From NCBI RefSeq assembly GCF_026012015.1, contig NZ_BRXR01000001.1:2381501-2445500 (forward strand): a stretch of DNA of 64,000 nucleotides, read 5' to 3'. This DNA comes from Clostridium omnivorum. Lineage in GTDB: Bacteria; Bacillota; Clostridia; Clostridiales; Clostridiaceae. The position numbers and the translations under genes are program-made. Under the pieces are notes generated by a model that did not search any database, had not been told where the DNA came from, and saw only the letters and a program-made list of their open reading frames with translations. The stretch's first letter is position 1. Every line of letters begins with the position of its first letter. Shown here one piece after another: positions 35,530 to 44,551 of the stretch.

Positions 35530-37206
35530 ATGTTAAAAGGAAAAAAAGCAAGATTTTTAACTGTAGCATTAGCAGTTGTGCTTGCAGGCTCTGTACTTGC
35601 AGGCTGCAGTAATAAAAGCTCAGCTGGAGGTAAAAAGGTGGAGCAAGTTATAAGATATAACTTGGGCGCAGATCCTAAGACCATTGACCCAGGATTAAAC
35701 AGCTCAGTAGAAGGTGGTACAGTTATAGCCAATGCATTTGAAGGATTACTTGATACAGACTCAAAGGACCAGCCAGTAGCTGGAGTTGCTGAAAAGTGGG
35801 AAATATCCACAGATGGATTAAAATACACCTTCCATCTTAGAAAAGATGCTAAGTGGTCAGATGGTAAAGCTGTTACTGCGGGAGATTTTGAGTACGCTTG
35901 GAAGAGAGCTCTTGATCCAAACACTGCTTCAGAATACGCTTATCAACTTTACTATTTAAAGAATGGTGAAGCATTCAATATGAGTGCAGATCCAAAAGCT
36001 ACAAAGAAAGCAACTGCTGACCAAGTAGGAGTTAAGGCTGTAGATGATGTAACTCTTGAAGTTACTCTAGAAAATCCAACTCCATACTTCTTATCCTTAA
36101 TGTCTTTCCCAACATACATGCCTCTAAGAAAGGATGTAGTTGATAAGGATCCTAAGGGTTGGGCTACAAAGCCAGAAACTTATGTAAGTAATGGAGCATT
36201 CAAGATGAAGGAATGGAAACCAAAGGACAGCATTACTTTTGTTAAGAACGACAACTACTGGGATAAAGGAAAAGTTAAATTAGATACTCTAGTTTACAAG
36301 CTTATAGATCAAGAAACAAGCTATATGTCAGCATTTAAATCAGGTCAGCTTGACTTTATAGAAGCTCCACCATCACAAGAAATACCTAACTTAGTTAAAG
36401 AAGGTACAGCTACAATAAGCCCTTACCTTGGAACTTACTACTACAGCTTTAATGTTTCAGATAATGCTGAAAAAGTAAACAAGGATGTAGCTAAGGTTCT
36501 TAAGGATGTTAAAGTAAGAAAAGCATTAACACTTGCAATAGATAGAAAAGAAATAGTTGAAAGTGTTACCAAAGGTGGACAAAGACCTGCTACTAGCTTT
36601 GTTCCAAGAGGAATAGCAGAAGCTGCAGGAAAGGACTTCAAACAAAAGGATTACTATAAAGAAACTGCTGATGTAGAACAAGCTAAGAAGCTTTTAGCTG
36701 ATGCTGGATATCCAGATGGAAAAGGCTTCCCAACTATTGAAATACTATATAACAATGGACAAGGACACCAAGATATAGCTCAAGCAGTTCAAGATATGCT
36801 AAAGAAAAATTTAGGCATAAGTGTTACTTTAAGAAGTGTTGAAAGAAAAGTTCAATTAACAGCAACCAACAGTCATGAATATCAAGTAGCAAGAAATGGA
36901 TGGATTGCTGACTACGCTGATCCAATGACTTTCCTTGATATGTGGGTAACTGGCGGGGGAAACAATGTAGCTGGCTATAGCAACCCAGAGTATGATAAGC
37001 TTATAACTGCTGCAAAATCTGAAACAGATGCAGCAAAGAGAATGACTGAGCTTCACCAAGCAGAAGATCTTTTAATGAATGACATGCCTATAATGCCAAT
37101 TTATGAATACACTAACGTTGTATGTATTAAAGATTATGTAAAGAATGCAAGAAAATCCTCCCTTGGTTTCGTGTTCTTCAAGGATGCATACATCGAGAAA
37201 AAGTAG
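35530..37206 (+). CDS. oppA: Oligopeptide-binding lipoprotein OppA
   Basis: The extracellular substrate-binding subunit, 558 residues, SBP family 5. The signal peptide ends in the lipobox LAGC, with Cys26 as the lipid anchor. The mature part opens with RYNLGADPKTIDPGLNSSVE and YTFHLRKDAKWSDGKAVTAG, standard for OppA/DppA. ATG follows AAAGGGGG. A small hairpin, TATAGGT-CTATTAT-ACCTATA (35469-35489), lies between oppF and oppA and may help unequal expression. Placing the binding protein last, with a strong terminator after it, is common in Firmicutes. Confidence 0.95.
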   Translation: MLKGKKARFLTVALAVVLAGSVLAGCSNKSSAGGKKVEQVIRYNLGADPKTIDPGLNSSVEGGTVIANAFEGLLDTDSKDQPVAGVAEKWEISTDGLKYTFHLRKDAKWSDGKAVTAGDFEYAWKRALDPNTASEYAYQLYYLKNGEAFNMSADPKATKKATADQVGVKAVDDVTLEVTLENPTPYFLSLMSFPTYMPLRKDVVDKDPKGWATKPETYVSNGAFKMKEWKPKDSITFVKNDNYWDKGKVKLDTLVYKLIDQETSYMSAFKSGQLDFIEAPPSQEIPNLVKEGTATISPYLGTYYYSFNVSDNAEKVNKDVAKVLKDVKVRKALTLAIDRKEIVESVTKGGQRPATSFVPRGIAEAAGKDFKQKDYYKETADVEQAKKLLADAGYPDGKGFPTIEILYNNGQGHQDIAQAVQDMLKKNLGISVTLRSVERKVQLTATNSHEYQVARNGWIADYADPMTFLDMWVTGGGNNVAGYSNPEYDKLITAAKSETDAAKRMTELHQAEDLLMNDMPIMPIYEYTNVVCIKDYVKNARKSSLGFVFFKDAYIEKK

Positions 37207-37240
37207 TTCTCTTTGGGATTCCCCCCAAAATATAAATATT

Positions 37241-37272
37241 GCCGCAGACCTTATGGTCTGCGGCTTTTTTTG
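37241..37272 (+). terminator. Intrinsic terminator of the opp operon
   Basis: GCCGCAGACC and GGTCTGCGGC pair over a four-base loop, followed by TTTTTTTGG. Confidence 0.95.
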
Positions 37273-37347
37273 GTGCGGCGCGTGCCACGTGCCACGGGGA
37301 CGTTTCGCATGGCACATTTGTTCCAAAGGTCACGTCCCCGTGGCATG
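37273..37347. repeat. GC-rich REP-like palindrome
   Basis: TGCCACGGGGACGT (37290-37303) and ACGTCCCCGTGGCA (37332-37345) are perfect 14-base inverted arms around a 28-base loop that contains the extra motif GGCAC. The GC content is far above the surroundings. It is placed tightly between the opp terminator and the AraC stop codon. From memory, GTGCCACGGGGACG-type palindromes recur in clostridial and related genomes and resemble REP elements moved by IS200-like (RAYT) transposases; no such transposase is in this window. Confidence 0.7.
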
Positions 37348-37349
37348 TT

Positions 37350-38258
37350 CTAAGACTCACTTTTGTTTTTTATATATTGTGAAGGAGTCAAACCAGTAAG
37401 TTTTTTAAAAAGTTTGCTAAAATAGTACGGATCGTCAATACCTACTAAATAACCAACTTCCGAAATTTTTATATTTGTAGTATCGAATAGATCTTTAGCA
37501 TGATTAATCCGCAAAATGTTTAAATAATTTAGGATAGTAAAACCTGTCATCTTCTGAAAAACCCTATTGAGATAATCATAATTCGATTCAAAGGTTTCCT
37601 CTATATCAGCACTTGTTATCTTATTTTGATAGTTAGAATTTAGATATTGTTGTATGTTTCTGCATTTAGTAAAAGCTTTTGAAAAGTGAGGCTGTGAATT
37701 TTCAATTTTAGTAGATGTATAGTCTCTACTAATTTTAATTAGTATCTCTAAAAGTTTTATAGAAACTATCTTTTTATAGCCTTCATACCGTTGATAGAAG
37801 TCACTATCAGCGTTTACCAGTAGAGATATTAACTCGTTTTCATTTTCATAATGATAATATTTAGGCAAGTAAAATTCAGAACTTGTATCGGAATTATAAT
37901 TGAGATATTCACTATTAAGAGAAGATTTTCTTTTTACTATAAGTTCTTTTGATATTTCATCATAAGACTTATCAGTTACACGATTAATTTCAGGATGTTT
38001 AAAGTGAAAATAATAATAATGGCATACTGCTTCTTTAAAGCCATAATGTTCAATATTGGGCTCCAGGAGCAAAAGATCACCTTTTGCTAAATGATATTCT
38101 TTAGCGTTTTCTTTTATATAAAGGTCACCGCTTTTAACAATATATAAAATATATTCATTTATAGTTCGATTAAAGTGTTTCCAAGGCTTAGTATAATCCA
38201 CATGACCCATAAATCTTACTGTTGGTACTATGCTTGTATCTATCGATAATAAATCCAT
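37350..38258 (-). CDS. AraC-family regulator, probable controller of the dextran locus
   Basis: A regulator of 302 residues. An N-terminal cupin-like sensor (about 20-150, KSGDLYIKENAKEYHLAKGD) is joined to a C-terminal double helix-turn-helix (about 205-300) with RINHAKDLFDTTNIKISEVG and YYFSKLFKKLTGLTPSQYIK. Such regulators commonly activate adjacent carbohydrate genes when bound to sugar. It is divergent from the GH15/ABC/GH66/GH13 genes, which it likely controls, and its start lies about 130 bp from that operon. ATG follows GTGGGGGTT. The REP-like palindrome touches its 3' end. Confidence 0.92.
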   Translation of the reverse strand: MDLLSIDTSIVPTVRFMGHVDYTKPWKHFNRTINEYILYIVKSGDLYIKENAKEYHLAKGDLLLLEPNIEHYGFKEAVCHYYYFHFKHPEINRVTDKSYDEISKELIVKRKSSLNSEYLNYNSDTSSEFYLPKYYHYENENELISLLVNADSDFYQRYEGYKKIVSIKLLEILIKISRDYTSTKIENSQPHFSKAFTKCRNIQQYLNSNYQNKITSADIEETFESNYDYLNRVFQKMTGFTILNYLNILRINHAKDLFDTTNIKISEVGYLVGIDDPYYFSKLFKKLTGLTPSQYIKNKSES

Positions 38259-38289
38259 ATTGAACCCCCACTATTATTAAAAGTCGCTA

Positions 38290-38318
38290 TTGTACAAAAA
38301 AAGTATGGATACTACATT
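38290..38318 (+). promoter_or_regulatory. Possible promoter of the dextran locus
   Basis: TTGTAC (38290-38295), a 17-base spacer and TACATT (38313-38318). It is moderate in quality, as expected of an activator-dependent promoter. No clear catabolite-repression (cre) site was seen. Confidence 0.4.
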
Positions 38319-38389
38319 TAATAATATTGTATTACATATTAAAATAAAATCAATGAAAAACAAACTTTATAAAAAAGGAGGGGACAGAA

Positions 38390-39490
38390 ATAAATAACTT
38401 AAGACAGAGAAGCATTGAGATTATAATTACAAATCAGCACTCCTCAGGTTCCTATGTAGCTAGCCCTAATTTTAGTACCTATAATTATTGCTGGTTAAGA
38501 GATGGAAGCTTTACTGCATATTCAATGGATTTATATGGTGAATTTAATTCTTCTATTAAATTTTTTAATTGGGCAAACGTTTTAATAGAAAAGCAACAGG
38601 ATAAATTAAAAAAGATATTGGACATGAAAAAAAGAGGAGATATTTTGCTTAATGATGATTATCTTCCAACCTGGTTTATGCTGGATGGAAACAACTGCGA
38701 TGAAGAATGGCCAAATTTTCAGCTTGATGGATACGGTGAATGGCTTTGGGCATTATCACAGCATTTAAAGCTGGCAGAAAATGATAATGATATAGCGAAA
38801 TATAAAAAGAGTATAGATGTAGCAACTGAATATCTATGTTGTTTTTGGAATTATCCTTGTTTTAATTGCTGGCAAGAGGATGGAGAAAAAATTCATACTT
38901 CTACCTTAGCAGCTATATATGGAGGGTTAAATTCCATTAATGAATATTTAAACGATTCCTATATAGAAAGCACCTTAAAGGATATTAAACAATATGTTTT
39001 AGATAACTGTATTGAAGATAATAGGCTTAAGAAATGCACTGATTTAAACAGTACTGACGCAAATCTTTTATGGGCAGCTACTCCTTTTAAACTTTTTAAA
39101 GTAAACGATTTGATAATAAAAAATACGGTTAACATAATTGAGAAGGAATTAGTACATGAAGGTGGTGTTCATCGATATCCAGAAGATACTTATTACGGAG
39201 GTGGTGAATGGACTATATTATCAGCTTGGCTTGGTTTATATTACTGTGAAATTAATGAAGTGGAGAAGGCTGGGAAAATGCTTCGGTGGATTGAAAGCAA
39301 AGCTAACATAAATGGAGAATTAGCAGAACAAGTTTTAGATAATGTTAACGATGATTACTACATAAATAAGTGGGAAAGTTTATGGGGAGAGGTTGCTTCT
39401 CCACTATTATGGTCACATGCAATGTACTTAATACTGCTGAATAGTATCAACAAATTAAGTTTGTTAAGTGTTAATAACACTATAAAATAA
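38390..39490 (+). CDS. GH15-family glycosidase with apparent ATA start
   Basis: A cytosolic alpha/alpha-barrel glycosidase of 367 residues related to glucoamylase and dextran glucosidase. The substrate-site signature YNYCWLRDGSFTAYSMD begins at about residue 35, so the ATG at 38525 is inside the domain and cannot be the natural start. Upstream the frame is open to an ATA at 38390, 7 bases after AAAGGAGGGG, and contains no ATG, GTG or TTG. DGYGEWLWALSQHL near 115 and GGVHRYPEDTYYGGGEWTIL near 261, with its likely catalytic Glu, support GH15. It probably trims isomalto-oligosaccharides brought in by the adjacent transporter. Confidence 0.8.
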   Translation: MNNLRQRSIEIIITNQHSSGSYVASPNFSTYNYCWLRDGSFTAYSMDLYGEFNSSIKFFNWANVLIEKQQDKLKKILDMKKRGDILLNDDYLPTWFMLDGNNCDEEWPNFQLDGYGEWLWALSQHLKLAENDNDIAKYKKSIDVATEYLCCFWNYPCFNCWQEDGEKIHTSTLAAIYGGLNSINEYLNDSYIESTLKDIKQYVLDNCIEDNRLKKCTDLNSTDANLLWAATPFKLFKVNDLIIKNTVNIIEKELVHEGGVHRYPEDTYYGGGEWTILSAWLGLYYCEINEVEKAGKMLRWIESKANINGELAEQVLDNVNDDYYINKWESLWGEVASPLLWSHAMYLILLNSINKLSLLSVNNTIK

Positions 39491-39514
39491 AAATATTTCA
39501 AGGGGGAACAGAGA

Positions 39515-40804
39515 ATGAAAAATAAAAAAATCATGTCATTGATTTTAACAGGTTTGATGGCATCTGCAATATTTGTAGGCTGTGGCAAGCAGGCGGACCA
39601 AACTCAAGGCCAAAGCTCAACTGTTGCAGATGAAACAAAATTGAAGGGCGAAATTGAAATGTGGAGTACTTTCACTGATAACGAAAATAAAGTTCTAAAG
39701 GAAAAAATAGTTCCTGCATTTAATAAAAAGTACCCAGATATAACAGTTAAAATCACACCAATGCCTAGTGGAGACGACTATAAAAAGCAAATACTTCAAG
39801 CTGCAATGAGTGGAACAACACCTGATCTGGCTAGAACAGATATTACTGATGTTGCTCAATATGCTAAAGAAGATTATTTGGTAGCAGTAGACAGTTTACC
39901 TGGTTTTAATGATTTAAAGAAAGAAATATATGAAGGACCTATGAGTACAAATATGTACAATGGACACTATTATGGTATTCCACTTGATACAAATACAAAA
40001 GTTGCTATATATAATAAGGCAATGCTGGACAAAGCAGGATTAAAAGAAGCACCTAAGACTATGGCTGAGCTTGAACAATATGCGGATAAGGTAAAAGCTG
40101 ATAAGGTAGCAGGAATAGGTATTGCTGGAGTAGAGTCTTGGGCTATATCCCCATACTTCTTATCATTAGGAGGTCAATTTACAGATAAAGAGAACACTAA
40201 AGCTACTGGGTATTTAAATAGTCCACAAAGTGTTAAAGCACTTGAAAAAATTGTAGAATGGAATGATAAGGGCTATGTAGCTAAGTGCTTACTAGGTGGA
40301 GAAGGTTCTTGGGAAGGTTATAATGCAGGGCATTACGGTATGATAGATGATGGTCCATGGTGGTTCCCATCAAACAAGGATCAAAAGTTAGTTAAGGATA
40401 ATGTAGTATTTGCTCCAATTCCTAAGGGAGATGGCGGAAGTATCTCAGTAGTTGGTGGAGAAGATACAATAATATTTAAAGCATCTAAAAATCAACAACA
40501 AGCTTTTGCTTTTGCTAAGTTCTTAGCTTCAGATGAAGCACAAACAATATTTACAACTGAGCTTAATATGATGCCTGTTAATACAAAGACAGCTGAAAAA
40601 TCAGTGGTTAAAGACAATGCTATGTTAAAAGTATATGTTGATCAATTAAGTTCAACTTGGGCAAGAACTCCAAGTCCTAAATGGGGAGATATTTCAAATG
40701 CAATGAAAGATGACTTTGAAGCAGCTATAAGAAAGAAAATGACTCCTCAGCAAGCATTAGATGATGCAGCTAAGAAAGTTGATGCATTACTTCAGCAAAA
40801 ATAA
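39515..40804 (+). CDS. Sugar-binding lipoprotein of an ABC importer
   Basis: An SBP family 1 binding protein of 429 residues. The lipobox IFVGC places the lipid-bound Cys at 23. EIEMWSTFTDNENKVLKEKI near 46, GIPLDTNTKVAIYNKAMLDK near 152, and FAKFLASDEAQTIFTTE near 330 are typical of maltose- and oligosaccharide-binding proteins. ATG follows CAAGGGGGAA. It sits after the GH15 gene and before two permease genes; an 18-bp hairpin lies between it and the first permease. Isomalto-oligosaccharides are the likely ligands, judged from the GH66 neighbours. Confidence 0.93.
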   Translation: MKNKKIMSLILTGLMASAIFVGCGKQADQTQGQSSTVADETKLKGEIEMWSTFTDNENKVLKEKIVPAFNKKYPDITVKITPMPSGDDYKKQILQAAMSGTTPDLARTDITDVAQYAKEDYLVAVDSLPGFNDLKKEIYEGPMSTNMYNGHYYGIPLDTNTKVAIYNKAMLDKAGLKEAPKTMAELEQYADKVKADKVAGIGIAGVESWAISPYFLSLGGQFTDKENTKATGYLNSPQSVKALEKIVEWNDKGYVAKCLLGGEGSWEGYNAGHYGMIDDGPWWFPSNKDQKLVKDNVVFAPIPKGDGGSISVVGGEDTIIFKASKNQQQAFAFAKFLASDEAQTIFTTELNMMPVNTKTAEKSVVKDNAMLKVYVDQLSSTWARTPSPKWGDISNAMKDDFEAAIRKKMTPQQALDDAAKKVDALLQQK

Positions 40805-40819
40805 TAACAAAAAAATTTG

Positions 40820-40860
40820 TATAATTAAGGATTAAGAGTTTTTCTTAATCCTTAATTATA
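40820..40860 (+). other. Perfect 18-bp hairpin between binding protein and permease genes
   Basis: TATAATTAAGGATTAAGA pairs fully with its complement over the loop GTTTT. No T run follows (GAACAAGG), so it is more likely an mRNA 3'-end stabiliser or partial attenuator that raises the binding protein level above that of the permeases. Confidence 0.7.
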
Positions 40861-40880
40861 GAACAAGGAGAGTGAAGCAA

Positions 40881-41843
40881 TTGGAAAAGAATATTATAAC
40901 TGTTTCACAGATTAAACATAAAAATAAAAAACTAAATAGAGAACAAAGAGAAGCACTAGAAGGATGGGCGTTTATAGGTATTGGCTTTTTGCTATTTCTA
41001 ATTTTTGTAGCATATCCTCTGCTAAAAAACGTAGCTATGGCATTTATGAATTATAGTGTTAATCCCAATAAACCTAGTACGTTTATTGGACTCGCAAACT
41101 TTAAAAAGGCATTCATACATAGTGGAACCTTAGATGAAAGTTCAAAGTTCTATCTGTCTTTAAGGAATACACTACTTGCAGTAGTAGTTACAGTTCCAGC
41201 TCAGTGGTTTTTGGGAATGATAATTGCAATAGCAATAGAATCTCTTTCAAAGGGAAAGATGCTCTATAGGTTTTTACTATATATTCCGGTTATTTCAGAT
41301 TGGATAGTTGTTGCTATACTGTTCAAGTATATTTTTCAAGATACCCAAGGTTCTTTAGTAAATTCTATATTGCTTAATTTGCATCTAATAAGTCAGCCGA
41401 TTTCCTGGCTGCAAAATGAATGGACTGGAAACATAGTAATTTGGGCTCTATGTATTTGGAAGGGAATTGGATGGGTAATGATTATGTATACTGCAGCTAT
41501 TCAAGACCTGCCAAAGGATATATATGAAGCAGCGGACGTAGATGGAGCTACTAAAAGGCAGCAAATGTGGAAAATTACACTACCACTTCTTGCATCAAGA
41601 ACTTATTTTATAGTAATTAACTTAATAATAGGTGCATTTAATATATTACTTCAAGTAATGCTCATTACAAATGGAGGACCAATGGGCAAGACAGATGTTC
41701 TTCAAAACTACATGTATAATAAAGCCTTCTCAAGTTTCGACTTTGGCTATGCAGCAGCAATTAGCTTGATTATGGCTGTTATTTTAATATTGATTTCTGT
41801 TGTACAAAGAAAAATAACTAAGAATACAGAGATAGAATTCTAA
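40881..41843 (+). CDS. Sugar ABC transporter permease, MalF-like
   Basis: A membrane permease of about 320 residues with six hydrophobic segments, the first near 36-58 (FIGIGFLLFLIFVAYPLL). The EAA loop AADVDGATKRQQMWKITLPL near 222 docks the ATPase. TTG at 40881 is 10 bases after AAGGAG; a GTG at 40872 is too close to that site. It pairs with the following permease. No MsmK/MalK-type ATPase is encoded in the locus, so the importer must borrow one, as many Firmicute sugar importers do. Confidence 0.92.
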   Translation: MEKNIITVSQIKHKNKKLNREQREALEGWAFIGIGFLLFLIFVAYPLLKNVAMAFMNYSVNPNKPSTFIGLANFKKAFIHSGTLDESSKFYLSLRNTLLAVVVTVPAQWFLGMIIAIAIESLSKGKMLYRFLLYIPVISDWIVVAILFKYIFQDTQGSLVNSILLNLHLISQPISWLQNEWTGNIVIWALCIWKGIGWVMIMYTAAIQDLPKDIYEAADVDGATKRQQMWKITLPLLASRTYFIVINLIIGAFNILLQVMLITNGGPMGKTDVLQNYMYNKAFSSFDFGYAAAISLIMAVILILISVVQRKITKNTEIEF

Positions 41844-41856
41844 AGGAGGTAAAAAT

Positions 41857-42690
41857 ATGGTTAAAAGTAAGTTTGGGCAGATATTAATACATTTAGTATT
41901 AATAATAGTAGTAATATTTTCACTACTACCATTTTTAAACATGATAAGTACATCATTGATACCTAATACCTATGTTTTGCCTTCAAAGCCTCAGATAATT
42001 CCAAAGCAATTTTACTTTGGAAATTACGTCAATGTTTGGGCGGGTGAAAACTTTTCAAGGTATTTTGCAAATAGCCTATTTGTAACTGCTGCTAATACAA
42101 TATTGACATTGTTTATAGCATCCTTATCAGGTTATGGCTTTGCTAGATTAAAATTTCCGGGTAAAAAAATAATCTTCAACATTTATATATTTTCTTTAAT
42201 GATGCCTGCGGTGCTTGCTTTAGTTTCACAGTTCACTATTTTGCAAAGGCTGCATTTAGTTGATACTTATACAGGTCTGCTGCTTTTGTATATTAGTGGT
42301 GGAATTGCTGGTAATACTTTTTTCTTAAAAGGCTTTTTTGAGACTATTCCAAGAGAATTAGAAGAGTCTATTATTATGGATGGTGGCAACAAATGGACTA
42401 TATATAGAAAAATTATATTGCCGCTTTCAAAACCTGCTTTGGCTACAATGGCTATAGGTACTTTCTCAGCAACTTGGATGGAGGTATTTACAGCACTTAC
42501 AGTTTTAAAAACACAGTCCAAGAGAACATTACCAATTGCAGTTAAACTGCTTCAAAATGGAAAGGCAACTCAATGGGGAGTTGTATTCGCTGCTGCGATT
42601 ATTGTTCTAATTCCTATAATCGCAATATTTATTGTGTTTAATAAGCAATTTATAAAATCAGGTGGAAGCGAAGGTGCGGTAAAAGGCTAG
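41857..42690 (+). CDS. Sugar ABC transporter permease, MalG-like
   Basis: The second importer permease, 277 residues, with six membrane segments and the EAA loop SIIMDGGNKWTIYRKIILPL near 170. The N-terminal LIHLVLIIVVIFSLLPFLNM and TSLIPNTYVLPSKP are typical of MalG-type subunits. ATG follows AAGGAGGTAAAA, only 13 bp after the partner permease gene. Confidence 0.93.
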   Translation: MVKSKFGQILIHLVLIIVVIFSLLPFLNMISTSLIPNTYVLPSKPQIIPKQFYFGNYVNVWAGENFSRYFANSLFVTAANTILTLFIASLSGYGFARLKFPGKKIIFNIYIFSLMMPAVLALVSQFTILQRLHLVDTYTGLLLLYISGGIAGNTFFLKGFFETIPRELEESIIMDGGNKWTIYRKIILPLSKPALATMAIGTFSATWMEVFTALTVLKTQSKRTLPIAVKLLQNGKATQWGVVFAAAIIVLIPIIAIFIVFNKQFIKSGGSEGAVKG

Positions 42691-42709
42691 TATATAAGAG
42701 GTGTTTTAT

Positions 42710-44533
42710 TTGAAAAAAAAGATTATTCTAGGTGCTGCTATTTTGTTCTGTATTGGTTCAGCCTATATAATTTATAAATTTAGAACTTTTAGTGCAGAAG
42801 CAAGCACTAGAGCTATAAATACTGGGAAGCTTATTAGTGATGTGTATACAGATAAGGCCAGATATATTCCCAAAGATAAAGTTAATGTAAAAGTACAATT
42901 AAATAATAACCTAAACAAAAATTACAAGGGTTCTTTAGAAATATACTTTAAGCATTTAAATAATGTTGTTCTAAAGAAAGAAGTTAAAGTTTCTTTAGAA
43001 AGTAAAGAGAAAAAAACTATTGATATTTCATGGAATGCACCTTTGGAGGACTATGAAGGATATCTTGTAGAAGTTTATGCGGTGCATGGAATTAATGTTG
43101 ATGATAATAAAAATACTGCTGTAGATATATCATCGGACTGGACTAAGTTTCCAAGATACGGATATATAGCTGAATATCCAGAACAGTCCAAAGAGGAAAC
43201 TGAAAGTAAGATAGATTGGATAAATAAGTTTCATATAGATGGATTGCAATTTTATGATTGGCAGAACAAGCATCAAAAACCTCTGCCAGGGGACTTGAAC
43301 AATATAACAAAGTTTTGGAAGGACATAGCAAATAGAGATATATATTTTCAAACGGTGAAGGATTATATTGATTCCGCCCATAGTAAAAATATGAAGGCAG
43401 CAAACTATAATCTTATTTATGGAGCTTATACGGACTACGCTCAATATGGTATAAAGCCAGAATGGGCAATATACAAAGATACTAGCCATTCGGTTCAGGA
43501 TGTGCATTCTCTTCCATCAGGCTGGGCATCTTCTTTAGCTGTATTTAACCCTGCAAATAAGGATTGGCAAAATTATATTTATAATGCTGAAGAGGAGGTA
43601 AATAAGGCATTGAAGTTTGATGTGTTTCATATGGATACATTAGGCAACAGAGGACAAACCTTTGATTATTATGGCCGGGATGTTAATTTACCTGATACTT
43701 ACACAGAATTTATAAATAATGCTAAAAAGGCATTAGGAACTAGCGTTGTATTCAACACTGTAAATAGATACGGATTGGAGCAAGTAGCGAAATCAGATGT
43801 AGATTTCCTATATTCAGAGCTTTGGCCAAGTGATTATCCAAGCTATTCCTCTTTTAAAGAAACTATAGATAAGGGCTACGAGCTTACTAATGGAAAGAAA
43901 AACACAGTAATAGCAGCATATATGAACTATGGCAGAGCAGGTACACCAGGTGAATTTAACGAGCATAGCGTTAGATTAACAGATGCTGCTATATTTGCTG
44001 CAGGTGGTGCACATATAGAGCTTGGTGATACAGGAATGCTTGCAAGGGAGTACTTCCCTAATAAAAATTTAACTATGTCTAAGCCTTTAGTAGATGCAAT
44101 GAGAAATTATTACGATTTTTTAGTTGCCTACGAGAATTTGTTGAGAGATGGACTCACTGATAATAAAAATAAAATTGAGATTAATGGAATTAATACAAGT
44201 AATAATGGTAAGCAGGATACAGTTTGGACTTACTCAAAGGAAAAAAAGGGCTTTGAAGTTATTCAAATGATAAATTTGTTAGGTATGAGGCGACCGGCAT
44301 GGAGAGATGACGGAGCAAATTATGATGCTCCATCTGCACAAAAAGATTTAAAGCTTAACTATACTGTTAAGCAAGGAAAGATTAAAGATGTGTATTTAGC
44401 TTCACCAGACTTCAATGGAGGAAAATCTGTAAAGCTAAAGTATACTACTAAAAGCGGAGGGGATGGAACTCAGCTTCAAATAAATATACCAAAGCTTCAA
44501 TATTGGGACATGGTATACATTGAAAAAGAATAG
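42710..44533 (+). CDS. Membrane-anchored GH66 dextranase/cycloisomaltooligosaccharide enzyme
   Basis: A 608-residue enzyme with an uncleaved-looking signal anchor (residues 5-24, LGAAILFCIGSAYIIYKF), an N-terminal beta-sandwich, a TIM barrel from about 140, and a C-terminal beta domain. GH66 hallmarks are VFHMDTLGNRG with the nucleophile at about Asp308 and YSELWP with the acid/base at about Glu370. It would cut alpha-1,6-glucan (dextran) at the cell surface to isomalto-oligosaccharides or cyclic products. No CBM35 insertion, typical of cyclising enzymes, is obvious. TTG at 42710 follows AAGAGGTG by 6 bases; GTG 42701 lies inside that site. Confidence 0.88.
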   Translation: MKKKIILGAAILFCIGSAYIIYKFRTFSAEASTRAINTGKLISDVYTDKARYIPKDKVNVKVQLNNNLNKNYKGSLEIYFKHLNNVVLKKEVKVSLESKEKKTIDISWNAPLEDYEGYLVEVYAVHGINVDDNKNTAVDISSDWTKFPRYGYIAEYPEQSKEETESKIDWINKFHIDGLQFYDWQNKHQKPLPGDLNNITKFWKDIANRDIYFQTVKDYIDSAHSKNMKAANYNLIYGAYTDYAQYGIKPEWAIYKDTSHSVQDVHSLPSGWASSLAVFNPANKDWQNYIYNAEEEVNKALKFDVFHMDTLGNRGQTFDYYGRDVNLPDTYTEFINNAKKALGTSVVFNTVNRYGLEQVAKSDVDFLYSELWPSDYPSYSSFKETIDKGYELTNGKKNTVIAAYMNYGRAGTPGEFNEHSVRLTDAAIFAAGGAHIELGDTGMLAREYFPNKNLTMSKPLVDAMRNYYDFLVAYENLLRDGLTDNKNKIEINGINTSNNGKQDTVWTYSKEKKGFEVIQMINLLGMRRPAWRDDGANYDAPSAQKDLKLNYTVKQGKIKDVYLASPDFNGGKSVKLKYTTKSGGDGTQLQINIPKLQYWDMVYIEKE

Positions 44534-44551
44534 CAATGGGAGGTACTAGCA

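Noticed and set aside
37145-37399. Open frames on both strands around 37145-37399 as small genes
   Set aside because: They run through the oppA 3' end, a terminator and the REP-like palindrome, and have no ribosome binding site.
38525-39490. ATG at 38525 as start of the GH15 gene
   Set aside because: It would remove the conserved WLRDGSF substrate-site motif and has no ribosome binding site; the frame is open upstream with conserved residues.
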